In this document: positions 1 through 9,524 of the stretch, piece after piece
How the letters are laid out: each line of letters starts with the position of its first letter
How positions within the stretch are numbered: the first letter of the stretch is position 1
Assembly (NCBI GenBank): GCA_035762175.1
Contig: DASTPP010000096.1
Coordinates: 1 to 19,988 of the forward strand
Direction: 5' to 3'
DNA: 19,988 bases
Origin: DASTPP01 sp035762175
GTDB lineage: Bacteria > Myxococcota_A > Polyangia > Polyangiales > Polyangiaceae
Translations under genes and position numbers: made by a program
Notes under the pieces: model-generated
What the model was told of the DNA's origin: nothing
Seen by the model: the letters and a program-made list of their open reading frames with translations, nothing else
The model's database searches: none

Positions 1-396
1 CTCGACGCGCTGCGCGAGCGGCTGGGCCTGACGGGCACGAAGAAGGGCTGCGACCGGGGCGAGTGCGGGGCGTGCACGGTGCTGATCGAGGGGCGGCGGG
101 TGAAGTCGTGCCTGACGCTCGCGGTGATGCGCGAGGGCGAGGCGATCACCACGATCGAGGGGCTGGCCGAGGGCGAGCAGCTGCACCCGGTGCAAGAGGC
201 GTTCGTGCGCCACGACGCCTTCCAGTGCGGGTTCTGCACCTCGGGCCAGATCATGAGCGCGGTGGGGCTCTTGCGCGAGGCGCGGCCGACGTCGGCCGCC
301 GAGGTGCGCGAGCGGATGTGCGGCAACCTGTGCCGCTGCAGCGCGTACCCGAACATCGTGGCGGCCGTGCTCGACGCGGCCGGGGGGGGCGCCTGA
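1..396 (+). CDS. paoA: [2Fe-2S] subunit of a PaoABC-type molybdenum hydroxylase (5'-truncated by window edge)
   Basis: The frame is open from base 1, so the true start lies upstream; 131 residues are visible. It would carry electrons from the Mo cofactor to FAD in a xanthine dehydrogenase/aldehyde oxidoreductase-family complex. Both [2Fe-2S] sites are visible. The plant-ferredoxin-type site has the spacing C-x4-C-x2-C (GCDRGECGACTV) followed by a fourth Cys in VKSCLTL. The second site is CGFC followed by CGNLCRC about 30 residues later, typical of the helical C-terminal domain. The TGA stop overlaps the ATG of the FAD-subunit gene (TGATG at 394-398), so the two are probably translationally coupled. 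E. coli PaoA carries a Tat signal; whether this one does cannot be seen. Family assignment is firm. The PaoA name rests on the PaoB-type neighbour, and the substrate is unknown. Confidence 0.93.
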   Translation, partial: LDALRERLGLTGTKKGCDRGECGACTVLIEGRRVKSCLTLAVMREGEAITTIEGLAEGEQLHPVQEAFVRHDAFQCGFCTSGQIMSAVGLLREARPTSAAEVRERMCGNLCRCSAYPNIVAAVLDAAGGGA

Positions 397-1379
397 TGCA
401 ACCCTTCCGCTACGTCCGGGCGGCCGACGCGGCCCGCGCCGTCGGGCTGGTCGCGGCCGACCCGGGCGCGGGCTTCATCGCCGGCGGCACCGACCGGCTG
501 AACCTGATGAAAGACCGGGTCGAGGCGCCGAGCCTGCTGGTCGACGTCAACGCGGCGGGGCCCCGGGGCGTCGCGGCGATCGAGGGCGGCGTGCTGGTCG
601 GCGCGGCCGCGCGCATGGCCGACGTGGCCGACGACCCGCAGGTGCGGGCGGCCTTTCCGGTGTTGTCGCAGGCGCTCTTGGCGTCGGCCTCGCCGCAGGT
701 TCGGAACATGGCGAGCGTCGGGGGCAACCTGCTGCAGCGGACGCGCTGCTGGTACTTTCGCGACGCGTCCCTGCCCTGCAACACGCGCTCGCCCGGCAGC
801 GGGTGCCCGGCGCTCGCGGGCGAGAACCGGATTCACGCCGTCTTGGGCGGCAGCGACGCGTGCATCAAGGTGCACCCGTCGGACATGGCCGTCGCGCTCT
901 TGGCGCTCGACGCGGTCGTGCTGACCGAGGGGCCGGCGGGGGCGCGGCGGCTCGCGCTCGACGACTTCTACGTCTTGCCCGGCGCGACGCCCGAGCGCGA
1001 GACGGTGCTCGAGCACGGCGAGCTCATCGTGGGCGTCGAGCTGAAGGCGACGCGGGCCGCGGCCCGCTCGCGCTACGTGAAGGTGCGCGACCGGGCGTCG
1101 TTCGAGTTCGCGCTGGTGTCGGTCGCGGTGGCGCTCGACGTCGAGGGCGGCGTCGTGCGCGACGCGCGCGTCGCGCTCGGCGGCGTGGCGCCGCGGCCCT
1201 GGCGGGCGCGGGGGGCGGAGGACGCGCTGCGGGGGCGCTCGCTCGGCGCCGACGTGATCGCGGCGGCGGGCGAGGCGGCGGTGGCGGGCGCGGCGCCGCG
1301 CGAGGGCAACCGGTTCAAGGTCGAGCTCGCCAAGCGCGCCGTCGCCAGGGCCCTCAACGAGGTCGGAGGTCTGTCATGA
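396..1379 (+). CDS. paoB: FAD-binding subunit with [4Fe-4S] insertion, PaoB/YagS type
   Basis: This 327-aa protein is a FAD-binding-domain (CO dehydrogenase medium-subunit/XDH subunit M) protein. The FAD-binding loops are AGGTDRLNLMK (residues 29-39) and ASVGGNLLQRTRC (106-118). Between them and the C-terminal domain lies a cysteine-containing insertion (C118, C128, C137, C156, around WYFRD, LPCNTRSPGSGCPAL and DACIKVHPSDMAVAL). Such an insertion is characteristic of E. coli PaoB, where it binds an extra [4Fe-4S] cluster; cluster binding here is inferred. The ATG at 396 overlaps the upstream stop. No strong Shine-Dalgarno is present (only a G-run), which fits coupling. The C-terminus, ending RALNEVGGLS, lies inside the first copy of a 59-bp tandem repeat. 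Its TGA (1377-1379) overlaps an ATG at 1376 that opens a 20-codon ORF rather than the Mo-subunit gene. Confidence 0.94.
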   Translation: MQPFRYVRAADAARAVGLVAADPGAGFIAGGTDRLNLMKDRVEAPSLLVDVNAAGPRGVAAIEGGVLVGAAARMADVADDPQVRAAFPVLSQALLASASPQVRNMASVGGNLLQRTRCWYFRDASLPCNTRSPGSGCPALAGENRIHAVLGGSDACIKVHPSDMAVALLALDAVVLTEGPAGARRLALDDFYVLPGATPERETVLEHGELIVGVELKATRAAARSRYVKVRDRASFEFALVSVAVALDVEGGVVRDARVALGGVAPRPWRARGAEDALRGRSLGADVIAAAGEAAVAGAAPREGNRFKVELAKRAVARALNEVGGLS

Positions 1380-1438
1380 GTGCTGCCATCGGCGCCCCCT
1401 TCGCGAGGGCCCTCAACGAGGCCGGAGGTCGATCATGA
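1376..1438 (+). CDS. 20-codon ORF made by the 59-bp duplication (first)
   Basis: An ATG with its own GGAGGT five bases upstream encodes MSAAIGAPFARALNEAGGRS and ends in a TGA that overlaps the next ATG (1435). The peptide is a chimera: its N-terminal eight residues match the Mo subunit N-terminus, and its C-terminal part matches the FAD subunit C-terminus. The initiation signals are as good as those of the real Mo gene, so translation is likely if the mRNA is made. A function for the peptide itself is not implied; it may act only as a relay for reinitiating ribosomes. Confidence 0.4.
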   Translation: MSAAIGAPFARALNEAGGRS

Positions 1439-1497
1439 GTGCTGCCATCGGCGCCCCCCCCGCGAGGGCCCGCCACGAGGCCGGAGGTCGGTCATGA
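1435..1497 (+). CDS. 20-codon ORF made by the 59-bp duplication (second)
   Basis: This is the second chimeric ORF, MSAAIGAPPARARHEAGGRS, preceded by GGAGGT at 1424-1429. Its TGA at 1495-1497 overlaps the ATG (1494) of the Mo-subunit gene. It differs from the first 20-mer at three residues. It is the last link of a chain in which each stop overlaps the next start. Translation is plausible from the signals but unproven. Confidence 0.38.
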   Translation: MSAAIGAPPARARHEAGGRS

Positions 1498-3677
1498 GCG
1501 CTGCCATCGGCGCCCCCCTCGACCGGGTCGACGGGCGGGCGAAGGTCACGGGGCGCGCGGCCTACGCCGCCGACGCGGCCGTCGCGGGCCTCGCCCACGC
1601 GGTGCTCGTGCAGAGCGCGATCGCCAAGGGGCGCGTCGCGCGCGTCGACGCCGGGGCGGCCGAGGCGGCCCCGGGCGTGCTGGCGGTGCTGACGCACGAG
1701 AACGCCCCGCGGCTGAAGAGCACGGCGGGCCTGCTGGGCGGCCAGAGCTTCGTGCCGATGCAAGACGACGTCATCTACTACGCGGGCCAGCACGTGGCCC
1801 TCGTGGTGGCCGAGACGTTCGAGCAGGCCCGGCACGCCGCCGCGCTCGTGGCGATCGAGTACGAGTCGGCCCCGCCCGTCGCGACGCTGGCCGACGGCAT
1901 CGGCCGGGCCTTCGTGCCGCCGCCGGGCCCCTTCGGCCCGAACGAGACCGTGCGCGGCGACCCCGCGGGCGCCTTCGCCGGGGCGGCGGTGCGGATCGAG
2001 GCGGCGTACTCGACGCCGACCCACCACCACAACCCGATGGAGCCCTCGGCCACGGTCGCCGTCTGGGAGGGCGACCGGCTCACGCTCTACGACGCCACCC
2101 AGGGCGTGTCGCTGACCCAGCTCGCCGTCGCCACCATGCTGGGCATCGGCCCCGAGAAGGTGCGGGTCGTCGCGCCCTACCTCGGCGGCGGCTTCGGCTG
2201 CAAGGGCTTCTCGTGGCCGCACTCGGCGCTCGCGGCGGCGGCGGCGAAGGTCGTCGGACGGCCGGTCAAGCTCGTCTTGACGCGGGCGCAGAGCTACACC
2301 TCGCACGGGCACCGGGCCGAGTGCGTGCAAGGGCTGAAGCTCGGGGCCGACGCGACCGGCCGGCTCGTCGCGATCGACCACGTGGCGACGTCGCAGGCCT
2401 CGGCCCTCGAGCTCGGCTCGAGCAACGGCCTCGAGGCGACGCTGGTCTTGTACGGCTGCCCGAACGTGCGCACGACCACCCGCGTCGCCCAGCTCGACTT
2501 CGGCATCTCGACGCCGACCCGGGCGCCGACCGGGCCGGGCCTGCACGCCCTCGAGTCGGCGCTCGACGAGCTCAGCTACGCCGTCGGGGTCGACCCGGTC
2601 GAGCTGCGCCTGCGCAACCACGGCGATTCGAACCCGTTCACCGGCCAGCCCTGGGGGGCGAGCAAGTACTTGAAAGAGTGCTACGCCGTGGCGGCCGAGC
2701 GCTTCGGCTGGCGCGAGCGCCCGCCGCCGCGCTCGCTGAGCGAGGGCAACGCGCTCGTCGGCTGGGGCATGGCGAGCGCCTTTCACCCGTTCTACGCCGC
2801 GCCCGCGACGGCCGCCGTGCGCCTTTCGATCGACGGCCAGGCCTTCGTGCAGTCGGGCACCCAAGACATCGGCACCGGCACGTACACCGTGATGACGCAG
2901 GTGGCCGCCGACGCGCTCGGCCTGCCGCCCGCCGCGGTGCGCTTCGATCTCGGCGACACCCTGCTGCCGCCCGCGCCCTTCTCGGCCGGCTCGGCCACGG
3001 TCGCGAGCGTCACCGACGCGGTGCACCGGGCCTGCGCGGCCGCCCGCGCGCAGGTCGTCGCGCTCGCCGTCGCCGACGCGCGCTCGCCGCTCTTCGGCGC
3101 GGCGCCCGAGCAGATCGGCGCCGAGGGCGGCGAGCTCTTCGTCCAGGGCGAGCCGGGCCGCGCCGAGACGTACCGGCAGGTGCTCGCGCGGCACGGCAAG
3201 GCGGTCGAGGCCAAGAGCGACAACGGGTTGCAGGGCTTCGGCGGCGGCTACTCGTACGGGGCGGTCTTCGCCGAGGTGCGGGTCGACCGAGACCTCGGCG
3301 AGACGCGCGTCTCGCGCCTGGTCGCCGCCTTCGACGCCGGCCGCATTCTCAACCCCAAGACCGCCCGCAGCCAGGCGGTCGGCGGCCTCATCTGGGGCAT
3401 CGGCATGGCCCTGACCGAGCACACCCTCGTCGACCGCAACCTGGGCCGCATCGTGACCCCCAACCTGTCGACGTACCTCGTGCCCGTCGAGGGCGACGTG
3501 CCCGATCTCGACATCTCGTTCATCGACCAGCCCGACACCTCGGGTCTGGCCCTCGGGGCCCGCGGGCTCGGCGAGGTGACCGCCACGGGCGCGTCGGCCG
3601 CGATCGCGAACGCGATCTTCCACGCGACCGGCCGCCGCGTGCGCGATCTGCCGATCACGCCCGACAAGCTGCTCTGA
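1494..3677 (+). CDS. paoC: Molybdopterin-binding catalytic subunit, PaoC/YagR type
   Basis: This is the 727-aa catalytic subunit of an aldehyde oxidoreductase/xanthine dehydrogenase-family enzyme, which hydroxylates its substrate at a Mo-cytosine-dinucleotide-type cofactor. The hammerhead domain begins at about residue 8 (DRVDGRAKVTGRAAYAAD). Cofactor-binding motifs include HHHNPMEPSA (177-186), GGGFGCKG (231-238), the TRAPTGPGLHALESALDE region (342-359; the usual family form is RAPGxxPGxxALE) and TQDIGTGTY (456-464). The general-base glutamate is E694 in GARGLGEV. The end, GRRVRDLPITPDKLL, is typical. The ATG at 1494 is chosen because it lies in the third repeat copy, has GGAGGT five bases upstream, and is the only copy in frame with the gene. 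The two upstream ATG copies are out of frame. No signal peptide is seen. No XdhC/PaoD-type maturation gene follows; the next gene is convergent uvrA, 105 bp away. The physiological substrate is unknown. Confidence 0.95.
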   Translation: MSAAIGAPLDRVDGRAKVTGRAAYAADAAVAGLAHAVLVQSAIAKGRVARVDAGAAEAAPGVLAVLTHENAPRLKSTAGLLGGQSFVPMQDDVIYYAGQHVALVVAETFEQARHAAALVAIEYESAPPVATLADGIGRAFVPPPGPFGPNETVRGDPAGAFAGAAVRIEAAYSTPTHHHNPMEPSATVAVWEGDRLTLYDATQGVSLTQLAVATMLGIGPEKVRVVAPYLGGGFGCKGFSWPHSALAAAAAKVVGRPVKLVLTRAQSYTSHGHRAECVQGLKLGADATGRLVAIDHVATSQASALELGSSNGLEATLVLYGCPNVRTTTRVAQLDFGISTPTRAPTGPGLHALESALDELSYAVGVDPVELRLRNHGDSNPFTGQPWGASKYLKECYAVAAERFGWRERPPPRSLSEGNALVGWGMASAFHPFYAAPATAAVRLSIDGQAFVQSGTQDIGTGTYTVMTQVAADALGLPPAAVRFDLGDTLLPPAPFSAGSATVASVTDAVHRACAAARAQVVALAVADARSPLFGAAPEQIGAEGGELFVQGEPGRAETYRQVLARHGKAVEAKSDNGLQGFGGGYSYGAVFAEVRVDRDLGETRVSRLVAAFDAGRILNPKTARSQAVGGLIWGIGMALTEHTLVDRNLGRIVTPNLSTYLVPVEGDVPDLDISFIDQPDTSGLALGARGLGEVTATGASAAIANAIFHATGRRVRDLPITPDKLL

Positions 3678-3782
3678 GACAATCGGCGGGGGGCGTGGCG
3701 CGCCCGGCGGCCCCGCACGGAAGAGGGCGCGGCGGGGCGCGGTCGGGGGGCGGTCGCGCCTGCGGGCGCCCGTGGGGCGCGC

Positions 3783-6668
<2,886 letters not shown>

Positions 6669-6854
6669 CGTCGCCCGCCATAGAAGAAGGCCGGCGGCGA
6701 AGATAGCTTGACCCCTCGCCCGCCCGCCGCGCGCCCGCTCTCGCCCGGCCGCGCGCCGCCCCGCTCTCGCTCGGCCGCGCGCCCGCTCGCCGCGCCGCTC
6801 TCGCCCGGCCGGGGGCCCTTTCATGCTCCGCGAGAACCGAAGTAGGCTCCGCCC
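6669..6854. other. Divergent intergenic region with degenerate GC repeats
   Basis: This 186-bp gap separates the starts of uvrA (-) and the hydrolase lipoprotein gene (+). It must hold both promoters, but no convincing -35/-10 pair is visible. CCGCTCTCGC followed by C/T-CGGCCG recurs at 6735, 6761 and 6795, giving a loose, unevenly spaced direct repeat. The stretch nearest uvrA (6670-6715) is the least GC-rich part. Confidence 0.5.
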
Positions 6855-8135
6855 ATGCGCCCCAACGCCCTTCGCCTCTCGCCGCTCACGCTCGCCTGCG
6901 CCCTCTCGTCCGTCGTGATGGCTTCGGGCCTCGGCGGGTGCGAGGGCGGCGAATCGGCCCCCCCCGTCCCGCTGGGTAGCGCGGGCTCGGGCGGGTCGGG
7001 CGCCACGGGCGGCAGCGGGGGCGGCGCGGCGGGCGGGGCCGGGGTCGGCGTGAAGGCCGACGAGCTCTTCGCGCGGGGGGCGTATGCGGTCGGCTACCGG
7101 CAGCTCGAGGTGCGGTATCGCCCCGGGGGCGGTGACGAGCGGGTCTTGCCCCTGCACGTTTGGTATCCGGCCCGCGCGGGGGGCGAGGGGCCGGCGACCT
7201 ACTCGGTCGGGGGCATCGTGAGCTTGCCGTCCGAGGGGGCGCTCGCGGCACCGGCGATCGCCGAGGGCGGGCCCTTCCCGCTGGCGGTGTACTCGCACGG
7301 CTCGGGCGGCGACGGCCTGCTCGGCTACCCGTACGCCGAGCGCTTCGCTTCGCACGGCTGGGTCGTGGCGGCGCCGAGCCACGTCGGCAACACCGCGCTC
7401 GACGACATCGCCGGCGCCGCGGCGCCGCTCGTGCGGGTCGCGCTCGACCGCCCGCGCGACGTGAGCGCCGTCATCGACGCCTTCGCGACGGGGCTCGCCG
7501 GCGACGCGCTCGCCGGGGCGGCGCGCGCCGAGCGCGTCTTTCTCTTCGGCCACAGCTTCGGCGGCTACACGGCGTTCACCGGCGCCGGCGTCGACGTCGA
7601 CGTCGAGAAGCTGCGCGGGGGCTGCGCCGCGTTCGGAGGGTGCGACGTGCTCGAGGCGCCCGGGGTCGCCGAGGGCTTCGCCGCCGGCTTCGGCGACGCG
7701 CGCGTGGCGGCCGCCGCGGCGCAGGCGCCGGCGCTCGTCGGCTTCTACGCCGAGGGCGGCCTCGGCGCGCTCGGCGTGCCCGTGCTGCTGATGAGCGGCC
7801 GGCTCGACCGGACGATACCCGAGGCCGAGAACGCCGGGCCCGCCTGGGCGGGGCTCGACGACCCCGGCGATCTGCGGGTCGAGCTGCCGCGCGGCGCGCA
7901 CTTCAGCTTCGTCAGCATCTGCGACGATCTCGACCCGGCGGTGCTCGAGACCGTGCGGCCGGGCACGGCCGACGACGGCTGCGGCCCCGCCTTCACCCCC
8001 GTCGCCGAGGCCGTGCCGGCGCTCACCGCGTACCTGCTCGGCTTCGCCCGCTGGCACCTCCTGGGCGAGGACGAATGGGCGCCGCTCCTGCGCGGCGAGC
8101 CGCTGCACCCGTCCGTCGTCGTCTCGACGCACTGA
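6855..8135 (+). CDS. Secreted alpha/beta-hydrolase lipoprotein (dienelactone hydrolase / PAF-acetylhydrolase-like)
   Basis: This 426-aa protein has a lipoprotein signal peptide with lipobox LGGC (Cys29), followed by a low-complexity Gly/Ser/Ala linker (about 41-65) that would tether the enzyme to the membrane. The hydrolase domain spans about 75-400. The proposed triad is Ser234 in GHSFGG (232-237), Asp318 in SGRLDRTIP, and His349 in RGAHFSF. The YSHGSGGDG segment (146-154) sits where the family forms the oxyanion hole. The layout resembles predicted secreted dienelactone hydrolases and platelet-activating-factor acetylhydrolase-like esterases; the substrate is unknown. Cysteines at 257, 263, 356 and 376 could form disulfides after export. 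The ATG at 6855 has only a weak AGTAGG-type ribosome-binding site about 9 nt upstream, but the signal peptide begins immediately, which supports it. The gene is monocistronic, divergent from uvrA and convergent with the GST gene. Confidence 0.9.
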   Translation: MRPNALRLSPLTLACALSSVVMASGLGGCEGGESAPPVPLGSAGSGGSGATGGSGGGAAGGAGVGVKADELFARGAYAVGYRQLEVRYRPGGGDERVLPLHVWYPARAGGEGPATYSVGGIVSLPSEGALAAPAIAEGGPFPLAVYSHGSGGDGLLGYPYAERFASHGWVVAAPSHVGNTALDDIAGAAAPLVRVALDRPRDVSAVIDAFATGLAGDALAGAARAERVFLFGHSFGGYTAFTGAGVDVDVEKLRGGCAAFGGCDVLEAPGVAEGFAAGFGDARVAAAAAQAPALVGFYAEGGLGALGVPVLLMSGRLDRTIPEAENAGPAWAGLDDPGDLRVELPRGAHFSFVSICDDLDPAVLETVRPGTADDGCGPAFTPVAEAVPALTAYLLGFARWHLLGEDEWAPLLRGEPLHPSVVVSTH

Positions 8136-8201
8136 CCGAGGCCCGCCGCCCCTCGGCGTCGGCGCCGCGGAGGCGCTGCCGAGGCTCGCCGCCCCTCGGC
8201 G
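8136..8201 (+). repeat. 23-bp direct repeat, 43-bp spacing
   Basis: CCGAGGCCCGCCGCCCCTCG plus GCG at 8136-8158 recurs with one mismatch at 8179-8201. It starts directly after the hydrolase stop codon. The second copy runs into the left arm of the long inverted repeat. Confidence 0.75.
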
Positions 8202-8301
8202 CCCGAGGCGCCAGCCGGCGCGGCCCTCGGGGGGCGAAGGGATCCGCCCGGAGTTCGAGGCCTCCGAGGGCCGTGACGGCTGGCGCCTCGGGCGCCGGGC
8301 G
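8193..8301. terminator. Long near-perfect inverted repeat between convergent genes (probable bidirectional terminator)
   Basis: The core arms are 8198-8230 and 8264-8296: 31 of 33 positions are Watson-Crick complementary, with one G-U and one mismatch in RNA. Pairing continues imperfectly to 8193/8301 outside and 8233/8261 inside, leaving a loop of about 27 nt. The outermost 19 bases (GGCGCCCGAGGCGCCAGCC) pair perfectly. It lies between the ends of the hydrolase (+, stop at 8135) and GST (-, stop at 8326) genes, so it could stop transcription from both sides. No T-tract follows either arm. The stem is much longer than an ordinary intrinsic terminator, so a mobile or REP-like origin is also possible. 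Confidence 0.6.
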
Positions 8302-8325
8302 ACGGGAGCCTTCGCCCGACCGAGC

Positions 8326-8988
8326 CTAACCCTGCGCCGCAGAGGGGCGCGCGGGCAGCGTGACCCCGAAGGCGGCGAGCGCCTCTCGCTTCATTCGCTC
8401 GGTGGCCTGCCACGAGTCGCGCGCGCGCACCTGGTCGAACCAGCGCCGCACCCCGGCCGGCGCGCCCTCGAGCAGCCCCGCCTCGTCGGCGAACGAGAAC
8501 ATGGACGCGAGCGCGAGATCGGCCACCGTGATCGCTTCGCCGGCGACGTAGCCGCGCCCCGAGAGCGCCCCGTCGAGCACCGCGAAGAGCTTGCCCCGGT
8601 CGGCGAGCAGGGAAGCCTCGTCGCGGTGCGGCCGGGGCAAGAAGCCGAGGCGGTGGTTCTGCAGGCCCAGCAGCGTCGGGCCGAGGTGCGAGAGTTCCCA
8701 GCTGAGCCACTGGTCGACGTGCGCGGCCTCGGCCGGCGTGGCGCCCAGCCAGCGCGGGCCGTGGCGGGCCGCGAGATAACGCACGATGGCGTTGCTCTCC
8801 CACAGCACGAGCTCGCCGTCGCGCAGCGCCGGGAAGCGCCGGTTCGGGTTGACCCGCGCGTAGTCGTCCATCGCCCCATCGGACGTAAAGTCGACCGCCC
8901 GCTCTTCGGGCTGCAGGCCGAGCTCGGCCACCCCGAGCAGCACCTTGCGCACGAAGGGCGAGGCCTTGTGGTGAAAGAAGATCTCCAT
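8326..8988 (-). CDS. Glutathione S-transferase family protein
   Basis: This 220-aa cytosolic GST-fold protein would conjugate glutathione to electrophiles or reduce peroxides or disulfides. The thioredoxin-like N-domain (1-76) has MEIFFHHKASPFVRKVLL, with Ser10 near the position of the catalytic Ser/Cys/Tyr, the cis-proline in RRFPAL (Pro53), and the glutathione gamma-glutamyl-binding motif ESNAIVRYL (64-72). The all-helical C-domain (85-200) has the N-capping box ITVADLALAS. Length and layout are normal. The ATG at 8988 is at the natural start of the first beta strand. The gene is transcribed away from the palindrome array at 9099-9510, which occupies its upstream region. The subclass and substrate are not assignable by eye. 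Confidence 0.93.
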   Translation of the reverse strand: MEIFFHHKASPFVRKVLLGVAELGLQPEERAVDFTSDGAMDDYARVNPNRRFPALRDGELVLWESNAIVRYLAARHGPRWLGATPAEAAHVDQWLSWELSHLGPTLLGLQNHRLGFLPRPHRDEASLLADRGKLFAVLDGALSGRGYVAGEAITVADLALASMFSFADEAGLLEGAPAGVRRWFDQVRARDSWQATERMKREALAAFGVTLPARPSAAQG

Positions 8989-9098
8989 GGGGCGCTACCC
9001 TAGTCCAACTTCCCGCTCGCCCCGCCCGGCGCGGGGGCGCCCTACCCCGCCAGCCGCGCCTTACCCTGGCGCGCCGCCTCGGCGAGCACCTGAGCCGC

Positions 9099-9510
9099 GA
9101 GCTTGCGCAAGGTCGTTTCTGTGCCGGCCGAGCTTCCGGGAGCTCCGCAGCCCCCGGTTATGTGCCACCGGAGCTTCCGGGAGCTCCGCCAACCCCGGTT
9201 ATGTGCCAGCCGAGCTTCCGGGAGCTCCACCAACCCCGTTTCTGTGCCAAGTCGAGCTTACGGAAGCTTCGTCCGGCCCGATCATGTGCCAAGTCGAGCT
9301 TACGGAAGCTTCGTCCGGCTCGATTGTGTGCCAAGTCGAGCTTCCGGAAGCTCGGGCTAGCCTGTTTCTGTGCCAAGTCGAGCTTCCCTGAGCTCTCGGC
9401 AGGTCATCGCAGGCTTGCCCGAGCTCCCGGAAGCTCTCGACAGGTCATTGCAGGCTTGCCCGAGCTCCCGGAAGCTCTCGGCACCCTGTTGCCGGCTTTG
9501 CGCGAGCTCT
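9099..9510. repeat. Phased array of about ten 16-bp palindromes, 41-42 bp period
   Basis: The core is GAGCTTCCGGAAGCTC, a perfect palindrome at 9338-9353. Near-copies start at 9130, 9171, 9212, 9254, 9296, 9380, 9421 and 9462, with degenerate ends at 9099 (GAGCTTGCGCAAGGTC) and 9504 (GAGCTCT). Centre-to-centre spacing is 41, 41, 42, 42, 42, 42, 41, 41. Three spacer families occur in blocks. The first three units carry GTTATGTGCC-type spacers; the middle units carry TTCGTCCGG.. plus GTGCCAAGTC; the last carry TCTCGGCAGGTCATCGCAGG plus CTTGCCC. The array lies between the M28 peptidase gene (3' end at 9525) and the GST gene (start at 8988), both on the minus strand. It could be a protein-binding array, a transcribed attenuator or an interspersed repeat. 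It is not CRISPR, because the spacers are near-identical within blocks. Confidence 0.93.
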
Positions 9511-9524
9511 CTGCCCCGGCGCCC

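Larger units (their letters stand above)
1347..1512 (+). repeat. 59-bp tandem triplication across the FAD/Mo subunit gene junction
   Basis: Three tandem copies occur at 1347-1405, 1406-1464 and 1465 to about 1512, the last fading into the Mo-subunit gene. Each unit holds AGGGCCC..ACGAGG (the end of the FAD gene), a GGAGGT ribosome-binding site (1365-1370, 1424-1429, 1483-1488), ATGAG 5 nt downstream (ATG at 1376, 1435, 1494), and GCTGCCATCGGCGCCCCC (the first codons of the Mo gene). Copies 1 and 2 differ at 5 of 59 positions by eye and copy 3 has further changes. The copies have therefore diverged, which argues against an assembly artefact. Because 59 = 3x20-1, each copy shifts frame by one and keeps the ATGA overlap. 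Confidence 0.97.

Noticed and set aside
6708..6713. TTGACC as a -35 box for the hydrolase gene.
   Set aside because: No -10 element follows at 16-18 bp, and the site is about 140 bp from the start codon in GC-rich repeats.
6669..8132. The uvrA frame stays open for about 490 more codons upstream, antisense to the hydrolase gene.
   Set aside because: The hydrolase on the other strand has a signal peptide, a catalytic triad and a proper end. The extension is Arg/Ala/Gly-rich with no domain, and UvrA homology starts just after 6668.
8987..9391. Repeat protein with 14-residue units (for example CQVELTEASSGPIM on plus, FRKLDLAHNRAGRS on minus).
   Set aside because: Only the 42-bp units keep frame, the 41-bp units break it, both strands are open alike, and no ribosome-binding site or start signal is seen.
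9480..9492. Sigma54-like -24/-12 pair (GGCAC..TTGC).
   Set aside because: The GG to GC spacing is 9 nt instead of 10, and the upstream base is not T.
9099..9510. CRISPR array.
   Set aside because: The repeats are 16-bp palindromes with similar spacers inside blocks, the ends are degenerate, and no cas genes are present in the window.
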